Source of the DNA: Yponomeuta sedellus
Taxonomy: Eukaryota > Arthropoda > Insecta > Lepidoptera > Yponomeutidae
DNA: 64,000 nucleotides
Direction of reading: 5' to 3'
Assembly (NCBI GenBank): GCA_934045075.1
Contig: OW203723.1
Coordinates: 22,409,615-22,473,614 of the forward strand
Shown here: positions 10,765-23,500 of the stretch, piece by piece
Position numbering within the stretch: position 1 is the first letter of the stretch
Layout: each line of letters opens with the position of its first letter
Notes under the pieces: model-generated
What the model was told of the DNA's origin: nothing
The model's database searches: none
Seen by the model: the letters and a program-made list of their open reading frames with translations, nothing else
Made by a program: the position numbers and the translations under genes

Positions 10765-11042
10765 CCGTCAGTGTTTGTCTGGAAGAAATTACTTTTAGTA
10801 ATTTGGCCGCCACTTGTACTGTAGGTACTATGTTATTGTAACCGACCCTCGGTTTCTGAATTAAGAATTTTACGAAGTTCTAAAGAATTAAGAACGTTCA
10901 GTCACACTTTTTTCCGAAAAAATCGACGAGAGAGCACTACAGTTAATTATTTACTTAGCGAAATCCTCAATTCAGAAACTGGCAATAAGTCTCTTAGTAA
11001 TAGGTACCTGGTGTACATGCAATAAAGAATATTCTATCTATC
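10765..11042 (+). mobile_element. Non-LTR 3' end interrupted by a ~137-bp element
   Basis: The GTCTGGAAGAAATTACTTTT end (see 1418-1532) is broken near 10847 and resumes near 10985 with AAGTCTCTTAGTAAT and the AATAAAG/CTATCTATC tail. The insert has terminal inverted repeats GGTTTCTGAATT (from 10851) and AATTCAGAAACTGG (to 10982). Confidence 0.65.
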
Positions 11043-11089
11043 TGACGCTGAACTATACATTCAATTAAATCTCTCCTGTAACAAACTAA

Positions 11090-11275
11090 TTTTAAGTTTA
11101 TACTATTTTTATTTTAATGCACTAACCCGTGCTAAGGAACAAATTTAAAAACCTATTAAGAGTCGCCCATTGGCTCAATTGGTAGAGCGCTGGCACGGAT
11201 AGCCAGAGGTAGCGGGTTCGAATCCCGGCATGGGTGAAATTTTTAGCCTCTAAATAGGTTTTTAATTTTAAGTTT
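11090..11275 (+). mobile_element. Family D element with inverted left arm
   Basis: The left arm reads TTAATGCACTAACCCGTGCT to AAAACCTATT, the reverse complement of the family D right tail. The head follows (GTCGCCCATTGGCTCAATTG, B-box GGTTCGAATCCCGGCATG), then the tail AGCCTCTAAATAGG. The right end is truncated. Confidence 0.75.
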
Positions 11276-11539
11276 GTTAGCACATTTTATTACCGCACTC
11301 CGCCTAAGTCCCACATAATGTCGCGTCTGATTACTCACAGGAAGCGGAGTTATTTTCCCTTACAGCGGACAATTTATTTAAGAGCTCATAGACTGGGTCC
11401 CTAGATTCCCGTGTACATAGGAAGGCTCTAATTTGTCAGAGAGACTGGACAAATGACGCGGCGAGGTCACAAGAAACGCTGCGGTTTGTCCAAGCGTTTG
11501 CCCACGACCGGGTGTAATTAGTTTGCGATATGAATTAGT

Positions 11540-12070
11540 GTGGAATTTGACAGCGAGACGATAGAAATTATTCGGACTAATACTCGCTAGGGGAGGGCTA
11601 TGTCCAGCAGTGGACTACATAATATAGTCTGAAGAAGAAGAATACTCGTATTGTAGCAGTAGTGTATATTATTAGCCGCATCAAATCCTGTTGGAATTCT
11701 GACGTTTGTGATAGCAATTAGTATATCATCATCGTCAACCCATTATGTCCCCACCGAGGGGCACGGGTCTCTTCCCTGAGGAAAGTATATGCCATACTCC
11801 ACCACGGGGGCCAAGTCCGGATTGGTGGAGGCTTGCAAGATGCTTGTATATATTTGACAGAACTTATACGATTGGAACCGTTCAGGATTTGGTGCTCGTA
11901 TTATTGGAGCAGAGGTCTAATTATTCGCTACGAATCCTGTCGTAATCCTAACGTTTGCGATAGCAATTACCCATATATTTGACAGTTATACGATCGAAAT
12001 CGTTCAGGATTTGATGCTCGTGTTATAGAAGCAACGGTTTAATTATGCGCACCAAATCCTATTGACGTTT
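11540..12070 (+). repeat. ~125-bp tandem repeat, three degenerate copies with insertions
   Basis: TTTGACAG recurs at 11853 and 11978 (125 bp apart) and earlier near 11545. Units share TCAGGATTTG, GCTCGT and CAAATCCT. The first copy is interrupted by an RTE tail (11587-11640) and followed by a 5S-SINE tail (11740-11832). Confidence 0.7.
11587..11640 (+). mobile_element. 54-bp RTE 3' tail with target duplication
   Basis: AGGGCTATGTCCAGCAGTGG to (GAA)n is flanked by AATACTCG at 11579-11586 and 11641-11648. Confidence 0.85.
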
Positions 12071-13569
12071 GTATGGAAAAATGATTGGAATGCTTCAGGA
12101 AATGATGCGCGTAATATAGCTGATTAGACTCTTCCTAACCTTCCGTCAAACAATTAAGCAAAGTAAGTCCCCGGACTTACTTGATTTTTTATAGATATGT
12201 TTGGTTAAGTTAGCAGTTTGTTTGGTTAAAGAAGTAATGCTACTCACTAATATCCGTTTCGTCTGAGTAATGAGATAATACAGCGTCCAGGGCACTCAAT
12301 ATTCCAGTAACATAATGATTGTTTTTAATGTTAATGTTGTAGTTATAATGTTCGCTCTTGGCAAAAACGATTTATAACGTGATTTGACCGCCTCCTTGGC
12401 TTAACGGTATAACATCTGACTGTACAACGGTACAACCATGTCGGAGGTCATGGGTTCGATTCCCACTTGGGGTCGCCGTATGTTTGTACAAATCGCCTCA
12501 GTCTGGGTGTATTTCCATGTTTGTGTTGTCCTTGCCTTTGTTAAGCAATTGTTCTACAAATCCGCGTGGATTTTTTGCCATGATTGCGCAATAAACATCC
12601 AACATCTCAACTTATACAAAGTGTACAACCTGATGTTGTTGGTAACAGGCCTCTTTATTTTTTGTTTTTGTTTATAGATCGTTTTTACACATATTGCCAG
12701 TTTTAATTTTAGTTAGTTCTAGTTCTTATTATGTCCATTATGTGAATATCTTGGCCCGCCACTGTCTTACAATCCTCCACCAACCCGGACTTGACCCCCG
12801 TGGTGGAGTATGGCCTAACCTTCCTGCGATACAGGAAGAGACCCGTGCCCCAACAGTGAGGACTTATAAAGGGTTGATATCGAAAGTAACGGTGCTCATC
12901 AGATGTATTTCCATGTTTGCTATGTCCTGGCCTGGTTACCATAGCACAGGACATCCTAGTTTGGGACCAGAACAAGGGACAAGGACAATTGTGCTGTGTG
13001 GAAGTTATTGGTAGCCTCACAGATAATTCAATGCTCTTTGACATCAGAACGCTTCATGATGCTCAACTAGAACGATACCAACTTTTATAAATTGTCACTC
13101 TGAATTCAACTCTATTGTGTTAACAATGTGAACCGCCCGTTGTGGGAAGCCTGGTCTGTGTATACCTAGTAATTTGTCCGTGACACAGGACAAATGATGC
13201 GGCAAGGCCCGCCGTTGGACCTAAGTCTATGTGCTTATTAATACTTAAGTACATACATATCGTGTTATGTTTGTATGCTAAGGCTACTCCATCAACTCCT
13301 ATAGGGTTACCTTAAACTACGAAGTTCTTGAAACACCTATGAACTTATTTGTGAAACTTTTGCCACGACTACATAACCTGCCTCTGAGGAGTATTTTTGT
13401 GGAATTATATTTTTATAAGTAACACCGGTGGAGTTTGTCATTTACATTATTTTGACATTGTTATGTTATTAGATTAGATTAGAACTCTTTATTGTACACA
13501 CCAGAAAACAAAATACATAAAAAGGGTTACATATCTAAGTATTGCCGTATACAATTGGCGGTCATTAAT

Positions 13570-13858
13570 GTTTAAAAACCTATTTAGAGGCTAAAAATTT
13601 CACTCATGCCGGGATTCGAACCCGCAACCTCTAGCTATCCGTGCCAGCGCTCTACCAATTGAGCCAATGGGTGACTCACGGCATCAGTGAAATTTCGAAC
13701 CTCTTTACACTATTCTCTGTATTACGTACAGGCAGCGACATCTGACTTAAGCAAATTGCATTACTTACAGCCCCGACCACCTACTTTGCAGTTAGCATCT
13801 AAATAGGTTTTTAAATTTGTTCCTTAGCACGGGTTAGTGCATTAAAAATAAAAATAGT
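13570..13858 (-). mobile_element. Family D element, nearly complete with both arms
   Basis: On the minus strand: left arm CACTATTTTTATTTTTAATG...CCGTGCTAAGG...CCTATTTAGATGC, then the ~100-bp 5' segment (GTCGGGGCTGTAAGTAATGC), the tRNA-like head with B-box GGTTCGAATCCCGGCATG, and the right arm TTTAGCCTCTAAATAGG. The tRNA-like head lies between inverted arms. Confidence 0.75.
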
Positions 13859-14099
13859 GTGGTCATTAATGTGTTCTATGGTTCCGATTTAACTATCTTG
13901 TGGTCGACATTTTCACATTCTTTTGTTTTTTATTCTACGGTTCGGTTTTGTGGTGGTCATTTTGAACGCGGGGCACTGCTAGTTCTTTAATAAAACTATT
14001 GTAAGCTATGCAATCTCGACATTTCATAACTTCAGACTTTATGAAACTCGGCTCATCACGATTTAGTTGCACAACCACCCTTAAATTAACGGAATAGAG

Positions 14100-17000
14100 T
14101 GCACGCGTGTAACGGTGGTTGCTCAGTCGACTAAACAATGTCGAGTAACAATATTACACTGAACAACGTCCTGTTAGCAAACATTTAATAAACCCCATAC
14201 ATTTCGGGATAAACACGCAGCCCGCTATAATTGCTAAATTCAACATCTGCATATACTTTACCTAAGGTAATAGCACCTGGTGACTCTTCCTGGACGGGAA
14301 TAAGGGTTATATTTGTTTGCAACGAGTGCTGGTACGGAAGGGCGCAGGGTCTGCCCTTGTGGGAGTTTTATTGTTCGGAATGGGACAATGAAACTTTGTT
14401 GTCGTATAAGCGGGTTTGTACTCTTCTTATATACCATTGAACTAATGTAATGAGATACAATTGACGAAAGGAGCGCTAATTTCTTATCCGAATATTGTAA
14501 ATGAGATGGATTGTGTAGGTGCTTGTTACTTACACAGTAACGGCTGAACGGATTTACACGAAACTTGGCGTACAGAAAAGAGACCGACATAAAAGATACG
14601 TGATATCCCGATAATGCGTTCTTGTGGGATAATATTTTATTGTTACGATAACCTTTTTTTAAAGCGAAGTCTAAGATATTTATTTGTGGCGTTGCCATGG
14701 TAACAAGAATCGTATAAACTGATCCCTGGGCACCCTGAGAGATTAAAATAATTTGATATAAGTTTTCAGTCTAATCTAGTTACTCTAAGTGCATGCTGGG
14801 TACACAAGTTTAGGGTTACATTATAGATCTAATCTATAATGTATGTCAATTTGGTAAATATGTCTGTACAGTGCTACACAAGAAATAAGTCTCGCGGATG
14901 TACCTGCGCAGATCACCAAAATTTGGATATGCGGCAAGTTGATCGACCAATCAGATAGTTTCATTTTATGGCAGGCGGCGCGCCTTTGTTGCTATTGGTT
15001 GATTCAACGTCATCGATGCAGGTGACTATTAGTTTGGCAATATTAGCGTGAGCGAAATAGGTAGCGCTACTGCGGCCATCAATTCTGCATCTTAACCGTA
15101 TCGGTTAAAGATCATGTTGAAAGTACTTATAGCTTCGGGTACGTTCGTTACACTTCTTCCTAGTCTGCGCGAACGTAGATTCCCGAAGGGACTTTTATGA
15201 TGTATAGAGCTGTAACCTATTTTGTGTTCTAAATAAATAGATCCTGTGCGTGGCAGTGCGAGGTTCTCCAGGACAGCTAGTATAATATAATTTTTTAGTT
15301 ACTTAAACATGTTTTATGACTTATTGTCTCCAAAAACATTGAGAAAAACATCTGCTTTCCATGCGCAAAAGATTTTCTTTGCCACAAGAAGTAAAAGTGG
15401 GAAAAGTGTTTGTGCACTGAAAACCAGCAGTTGTAGGTATCTATAAAATCCCGATTCTTTGAAACTCTTCTCAAATGGAATTGAAATGGCCTTCCTCATC
15501 TAAACCATGCAAACAGTATATGAGAAGTGTTTCAAGGACGATTCCTTAAAACACTTTCTATCAACTAGACTGTAAAATGTGTCGTGTAATTTTTCGTGAA
15601 AAAAAAGACTACGAGACTTTTAGGTAGATAGAGTTAGGCTTAAGCACTTCAAGAATTTATTATAATTATTCCAATAGCCGTCTTATTTAAGTTTAGCATT
15701 TTCTATCAAACGATCTTATGTACATGAAATCACAACATTTACGTTTCAATTAAGGCAGGCAAAACACCCCTATAAAATATAACGAGGAGACTCTCAAACA
15801 AACGAAAGGACAATCCATAATCCATAACCCGTAACCCGAAAGGGCTCCATAACCCTCATTTAATTAAGCTGTTGTTATGTAAATACTTAAATAACAAATT
15901 AAAAGTGAATTACTAAATTCATGGAACCGCTTTACGAAATCGAATGATTTACAAATTGACATACACAATGTTCATACATTTTCTCATTCGCATTAAGACC
16001 TTGCCCATTTTAGTAATGTAATAATATAATAAATTAATATTTTTAAGTAATGACTCACACAGTGAATGACTGTAATTAAACGAAGACTTTCAAAATAAAA
16101 ACAAAAACTACATCCCCGACATCTAGTGGTGAAACCCAAAACCTTTACCTCGCTTAGCACCCTGCCATCCACGTTCAACGACATCTACCGGCGACTCCCG
16201 AAAACATCTTCGCCGTTGCCTCGCCCCTCCCACGGGAGGAAGGATGGACCCCTACCCCTAACCCTATTGATCGTCCCCAGTGCGGAGACAATTCAAACAA
16301 CCTGCGTCAACCGCACAACACAAAAAGCCTAGAAAAGTACAATAAAAAACGCGGCATAGTGTTTTGGCCCTAGCTTGGAGCGGCCTAAAGTGTGGTAGTC
16401 AGTTTGGGATTAACTAAGGGTTAAAGGGCAGAGGTAAGTGAGTAACCTAGTAACATAGATATCGATTGGCCTGGTCTATTCATGACGGCAGATGATTCAG
16501 TTTGGCCGCCCCCCGATGTAACACCATTAGTGTACGTTGCATTTTGTTGGATTCGGACGATTGCATTAAACGTGAAAGTTCACTGAAAAACAGCTGTGTG
16601 AAATCAATTTGGGTTGATTTTTAGCAGTATATTTTTGTGAAATTCTGTGTGTCCTACTGCTGATCATCGGCCTCCTATTTATTTCCACATCTCTCCGCGT
16701 CTTGAGACTCTTGTCGTCCGGCAAAAAGGTGAAGCCAAACCTCCATGTATAGTGGGATTGCGCCTTTTAATCCAATCTCCGGAAAAAAATTGTGTCTTTA
16801 GTATATCGCCCAAGATAGCCATATATATAACCCAAGATAGTCCTATATATATAGCAGAGTAGGTACGGAAAGTCTTTGTCATCTAAACGTTTTTAAGAAA
16901 ACGTTGCTATTTTATCTCCATAAATGACACATCAGATCGAAACGCTCTGTAGGTTTTAGCTGTGGTTTTTAATAGCTTGTCCTATCAACAAGCAATAAAC

Positions 17001-17166
17001 TTTATCTCAGAGATAGAGATACGGGATAGAGATTCTTAACGTAATTTCAAGCGCTTATGCACCGCCACCGTGATATACGAGTATATCTCCCGTTTAATGC
17101 AGTACCATATATTCGTACTGCATTAAAACTGAACACACCCTGAACCGTTTGTTTTCTACGTTCCAG
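14100..17166. other. Low-repeat stretch before the syndecan exon
   Basis: No confident gene. It holds a small hairpin at about 14819-14841 (ACATTATAGAT / ATCTATAATGT), a repeat-like phrase near 14535 (CGGCTGAACGGATTTACACG, related to the cluster at 20-21 kb), and a GC-richer block 16110-16340 with no recognised product. The relative lack of repeats next to the exon could reflect regulatory DNA or an untranslated exon, but nothing proves it. Confidence 0.35.
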
Positions 17167-17530
17167 GAGGAGAAGGCGCCGACGTGGGCTGTGACGCCGA
17201 AGGACGAGCACTCGGAGCCAATCCAGGGCGACCAGGCGGAGCCGCGGGGCCCGGACGAGCACCTGCGGGCCTCCGAGCGGGACTTGTACATCGACGATGA
17301 CGGCTCGGGCCTAGAGAGCGACGAAAGCTCGGGCTCCGGCTGGGGCCCCGGGCCCGACGACGAAGACGCGCGCGGCTCAGGTGACGACGCGCCGGAGGAC
17401 GATGAGGACTACCAACCCGCACGCAGCTTCCACCCGGCCTCCACCACCTCCTCGACCACGTCACTACCCGAGCCCGTAGACACCCTACCACCGGTCACGA
17501 CCACGGTCGGCCCCGACGTAGACGTCATTC
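17167..17530 (+). CDS. Sdc: Sdc exon a: acidic GAG-attachment ectodomain
   Basis: The acceptor is TTCCAG before 17167 and the donor is GTGAGT at 17531. It encodes about 121 residues, rich in Asp, Glu and Pro. Ser-Gly sites in acidic context are visible (DDDGSGLES, ESSGSGWGPG, DARGSGDD), the usual form of heparan-sulfate attachment sites; the second half is Thr/Ser/Pro-rich and could carry O-glycans. The exon is clearly more GC-rich than the flanking introns, which is why long spurious ORFs appear on its other strand. The reading frame opens further left to 17149, but the splice acceptor sets the exon start. Confidence 0.93.
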
Positions 17531-20500
17531 GTGAGTAGTCGCTGCCGCATGCCATTTTATTTGCTGGTCTGGGTTCGGCGTTTGCAAAGCGGGAAGTTGC
17601 CGAGCTCATTACAGTTGAAAGTTTGTAGTTTAATTCAAATAAAGCTTAGACTTTACGGCTGTAAAGCTTAGACTTTACAGCCAAAACAAAGACGACATAA
17701 TCATAATGCAATTTTCCGCATTGCAAATATCTACAGGATACTTAAGTAACTTCCGAGAGAGATAAATAACTTCCTGCTAATAACAACGACTGCAGATAAC
17801 GTTTATATGGTTGCCTAAATAGTTTTTTTATAGCAGTTTTGAACAGTGTCGATTGAATCCTCACTAACTTAACATCTGCAGGCAGTTTAACCTTGCGTTG
17901 ATTGTTATTACTCAACGAACAATGCCAATTATCTAACAACATTTACAATTAAGACGACCTATTTGTATTCTTTCTTCATTCGAACCATCAATTGGTAACA
18001 GAGAACACGCTATATTAAAATTGTGCAATTTTTGTCGAATTTCATAAATTCCTCTTAAAACGATTTAAGGATATTGGTAAGTTAAAACCCGACTGTATGA
18101 AAAGTTTAATTTCATCTATATATTTTCTCTTCTAGTTGTTGTGCATGACATGAATCATGCTTGAAATCATGCAACTCCATTTTAATGTTGTAAAAATCAT
18201 ACTTTTACTCCATGACTGTTCATTGTTTTAATTAGATGTTTGGCATGCGTTTTAAAGGTATTATAGCCCTACAAATCATTGTCATTGCCATGAATCATTG
18301 TACTTAGTTGTACATAGCGACGTAATTAACAAAATTTTTCCTTCATTCTACTCGTATTAAATTAGTTGTAGCTTTGACGTGACCAGTAAGTTTCGTGGAT
18401 TTTAGTTCCATCTCATTCAAAATCCCGTCCTTTTCCTATAACCTCTACTTTTCATAAGTGAATTTTGTGTTAGATAACTAATTACTAATAAATAACGATC
18501 TGTGCAACGCCATTGTTACAAGAACGACATCCAGTGAAACCAATTTGTGTCCAATCACATCAATGTCATATTAGAATTTAAGTGCAGATCCAAGCTATAA
18601 ACACATCAGCTCATATCTTACTACTTTCTTCTATTAATTCTTTATTTAAGTAAATAATACTAATACATAACTTGCGGTATAGTTCTGTAATTTTAAAATC
18701 GTTAGCACTGTAACCTTCACGCTTCACATTATTCTAAATATCAAACTGAATAGGCGTCGCGAAACGTCAAGGTCTCGGTTAAACTCAACCATTATCGGGC
18801 CAGTTCCGTTGACTGTTTTCTAAACGAATCTTCTTCTTAAAGTGCCCGGAAGCGGGCAGCCAGTACTTAAACTCTCTCTAAATCCCTACTAATCTAGTTA
18901 AAACTGGTGTCCTCAGCACGAATCCACGAAACCAGCAACCAGCCAGAGGGAGGTGCGCCGGAGACGCCCCGGGTTCCTGACATACGCCCGGACCAGACTG
19001 CTGATATCAACATCTCGGCAGAAGACATCAATACGCAAATTGTAAGTACTGCAGATGTTCCCAGTGGTGGATAATATAATAATGTGTATGACTCCGGGGG
19101 ATTTGTGTAATTACGCCACTAACTTCAGAAGATATTTCAGGCTGCTAGATACGCTTAGAGTTCTCATTGATATGAGTAATTTATTGATATTGATAGCTCT
19201 ATCGACTAGTTTTACACTAGCCATCAACTTTATATACGAGATTTTTTTTTCGAGAAGTGTGAGTCGAAACTTCAGACTGGTTTGTTGTCGATAAAATTGC
19301 ACCATCTAGTAGGCACTAGCGTCCTTTAAACGTATCAACGGGATGTAAAGATTAATATTATATCAATAAGAGTGATTATTTCAACCCTTGCATCTCTAAT
19401 CTGTTACGTTATACGACTTCAACTAAAATGTAACGGTGCGATGTGCTGCCTGTCAAAATAATTCTCTGACCTTTGACGTGCGCCGTTTTTATCAATGCTC
19501 ATGTCATGCGCAAATACGTTTGTTAAGATCTCGTAAAATATTGGGAAGGGCTAACTAGCACCTAATAATATTATTTTACCAACGAGATAAAATAATATAA
19601 TTATCATTAGTTGGTATATACAAGTATGGTACTTAGTTAATGTTAGATGTATAAGACCTATAATTGTAAATGTTTACTCCAAAATCTGCATATGCAATCT
19701 GTTGGTGCTCCTTATTAAATAAAATAAAATGTATGATGTATAGAAGTTGTATATTGTATACATCAACGATTTTATAACTCACTTCACACTTGTCATTAAA
19801 TGTTGTCGAGAACATGATTATGCTACGCATTTCGGTGCGATGCGCTAATATAAAACTAGGCCACGCCCATTAGGCTATAGATAGATCAGAACAATTGACG
19901 TCTTGATACGAAACACACGCGCTCAGCGCAGGATCAGCGTGACCGTGAGGTAAGATCCGCAAAACTTGCTAGAAAAATATTTGAATAATCTAATACTTAT
20001 TAGAAATGTCAAAATTTGTGAAGATGTTCGCTTGTTTGTTAATCAATCAAGCAATAACGACTGTACGGATTCACATGAAACTTCGCGTACAAATAGACAC
20101 CGGCCTGAATTGACATAGTTAGTTGGTGTCACTAATTATTGACCTACTAATATTACAAATGTGAAAGTCGGTGACGATGTTTGGATGTTGGTTACTGAAT
20201 CACGCAATAACACCTGCACGGATTTACATGAATGTTGGCATACAGATAACAAATATACAAAGACTTAAATTGAGGCATAGGATGATGTTTGCGGGGTTAG
20301 TTTCATATACATCAAACTTGGCCTACAGATAGACAAAGATCTGACTAATTGGGACATAGGATGACGTTAACAGGGCTAGTTAGCTGTCAATAATTATTAT
20401 ATCCTACTAATATAATAAACTAGCTGTGCCCCGCGGTGTTACCCGCGGTCTATCGATTTTCCCGCAGTATAACGTAGCCTATGTGTTAATCCAAGATGTC

Positions 20501-23500
20501 AGACTCCATACCAAATTTCATTAAAATCGCTCCAGCCGTTTAGACGTTAAGAATTAACAAACATACACTCTCACGAACTTTCGCCTTTATAATATTAAGT
20601 GTGATGTGATGTCAAAGTTAGTATAGATGTTTACATAAAACTTGGCTTACACAAGATAAATAGACAAAGATCTGAATTGAGACATAGGGTGACGTTGCGA
20701 GTTCAGCTAGTTATCAATAATTATTATCCTACTAATAAGATGTCAAAGTTTGTGTAGATATTCGGATGTTGGTTACTCAATCAGACAACAACGGCTGCAC
20801 GGATTTATAATAGGATGAGGGTCAGCTAGAGATCAATAGTTATCAACATTGCCTCTAAATAGGGTTTTAAGAATATTATTAATATTCTTAAAACCCTATT
20901 TAGAGGCAAAAAATTCCACCCATGCCATTAAAGTAGGTACTCGGGGCCGCAAGTGATGCAAATTACTTCAGCCAGATGTCGCTGCTTGTACGTAATACAG
21001 AGAATAGTGTAAAGAGGTTCGAAATTTCACTGACGCCGGTGAGTCGCCCATTAGCTCAGTTGGAAAGAGCGCTGGCACGGATAGCCAGAGGTCGCGGGTT
21101 CCCCGGCATGGGTGGAATTTTTAGCCTCTAAATAGGTATTTAAAAATTATCCTTAGCACGGGTTAGTGCATTAAAAATAAAAATAGTATAATAATAATAT
21201 TCTACATGTGAAAGTTTTAAGATGTTTGGATGTCTGTTACTCAATCACGCAGAAACGTCTGAACGGATCGACATGAAACTAGGCAAAGATCTGAATAATT
21301 GAGACTTAGAATAACGTTTGCGGGTCATCTAGTTATTAATAATTTATATGACAACCCGACTCAGTTCGAATCGTGTTGCGGATTAAGCATGAACTTTTAA
21401 TAGAGTTTGAGGTAATGACATGTATTGGAACATCTTGCTTTAGTTGAAGTTCAATTATGGCCAAAGATCGATAACAATTAAAGTAAAAAATATCCGAGAT
21501 CTCTGTACCAAACTTTATACACAAGTATATTCTGCTACCCCTCTGTTTCTTAGTTTATAATAACTTCCACACAACAGAATTACTTGTCCTGCTAGGTGTC
21601 AAACAATACCACACCATACCAACCAAACAAGGACATCACAAACATGGAATTTCACCCAATACTGGGCCATGTGTACGGGGGCCCCTGTGGGGGCCTAACC
21701 CACGACCTCCAGCATGGTAGTCAGAAATTCAGACTGCAATGACTTGTTAACATTACTAAACTGAATTTCCCTCTGCGTTTCCAGGATCAAGAGCTGCCAG
21801 GCACAGCGGTAGGCTCCGAGTCGCGGCCGGTTGACAACGTGGTGTTCATCATGAACGCCAAACCCCAAGACCCTGCCACAAGCTTCTTCGCGCAGCCGGG
21901 TATACTTGCTGGTGAGCTCCCTCTTCTTCTCTGATGAAAAAATGTTGTTGTTGATGTATCAATTGCTAAAACCGCATGCAAGAAAAACACGAAGCCCCGG
22001 CGAGTGAAGTCTGTAACTCTGTAGTTACGTGTCACATGCAATTTATACCACGAAAACATGATTGTAAAAAAATACTGATCAACTTTCAGTTCTGTGGTTG
22101 GGTGTCTCTTGCTAAAACCGCATGCAACAAAAACATGGCCCCTCGTAGAGGGCTGTAAGTCTGTAACTACGTGTCACGTGCAATACATCCCACCAAAACA
22201 TAGATTTAAAAAAATACTGGACAACTTCTCGTCCCGAAAAACACTTGATATGGAAGGACTTGCCAAGCTCCTTGTTTTCGGGGAATTAGCTGTATTATAA
22301 TAAATAAGGAGAAGGTGTGTAACTTTTATATTTACAGACCTAACTTGACAATTTTTTAGAAGATTTTGTAACAACTTGTCAAGTTTGCTTAACATATTTT
22401 TTAAACCGCGTCTGTTTACAGAAATATCAATTAAACAGTCAATCTATGTTCGTCCATTGCAGAGGTATTACACAGGCGTGCCTTTTGAAGAATCAGAAAG
22501 ATTTTCATTTATTCGGGCATATCTTCTTTATTTATGCAGGACCTTCTTTGTCAAGACGAAAATTTGTAGAATATGGTACTCCCTATAGTAGGTATATTTA
22601 CAGCTCGTAACCCCATACATGGTTAAGCACACGGAAAAGGATCACCGAAAATCAATTGAGCTTGTTCTTGGATCTATAACCACTCAATGCAGAGTGTAGT
22701 TCTTTATTGTACTGTGGTTTAGTTCTCTCCATTGCATGCTATTCGCTTCGGTCTTCAGCTTTTCACATTCATTATTTTACTGCAAAGTTCACCATGGCCT
22801 CTAGAATGTAAATGGGTTTGAACCAGTACAGTAGAGACTCACATCATATAGGCGCAGGTCATCAGTCCATCTCATTGGTTGTTTACCCACACTTTTACGC
22901 CCGTCTCCAGACTAGTACGTTTACACTCCATCTTTGGTCTTATCTGTGGAATATTTGGCTGACCCACTTCCTCTTCTTTCGGGAAATCATCTTAGACATG
23001 TCAGTTTCGTTCTTCTTCGAATTTTCGTACTTCTGTTTCGAAATTAGAGTTCAGAACTAGCTCTCCAAAGCATCAGCTGCGGCTTGTAGTAGTCTTATTT
23101 AGACCTGAGATTTCCCCACTTAGCCTCGTGGTATGTAGCAAACACATTTAAACACTTCAGATTCTTGGGTTTCTACACGATGTTTTCCTTTATTGTTAGC
23201 TAGTGGTATTGTTACATGTCGAGTTTCGAAACCACGACCTTCCGTATAAGAAGCAGGCGTACCACCGCTCTGCGGCTTGTAAGATATTTTACTTGTTACT
23301 GAATACTCGTAATAACATTTTGCTTCTCTACGTTTCAGCTGTGATCGGCGGTGCAGTTGTCGGGCTACTATGCGCGATCCTAGTGGTGATGTTCATCGTG
23401 TACCGTATGCGTAAGAAGGATGAGGGCTCGTACGCGCTGGACGAGCCCAAGCGGAGCCCCGCCGCCGCCTCCTACGGCAAGGGCCACAATAATAGGGAGT

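Larger units (their letters stand above)
19995..21340 (+). repeat. Cluster of degenerate ~140-bp repeats in the third visible Sdc intron
   Basis: Five or six copies carry CACGCAATAACGACTGCACG-like, ACATGAAACTTGGC and AGATCTGAATTGAGACATAG words, each ending near a CAGCTAGTT. They are interrupted by a Helitron-like element (20422-20603, minus) and a family D element. Boundaries are vague. Confidence 0.65.

Noticed and set aside
14258..14698. 146-codon minus-strand frame
   Set aside because: No recognisable domain, and part of it overlaps a dispersed repeat phrase (CGGCTGAACGGATTTACACG).
16110..16340. Possible upstream syndecan exon (68-codon frame)
   Set aside because: Pro/Thr-rich but without signal peptide, Ser-Gly sites or convincing splice borders.
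17156..17491. 111-codon minus-strand Arg/Pro/Ser-rich frame
   Set aside because: Antisense of the GC-rich acidic syndecan exon.
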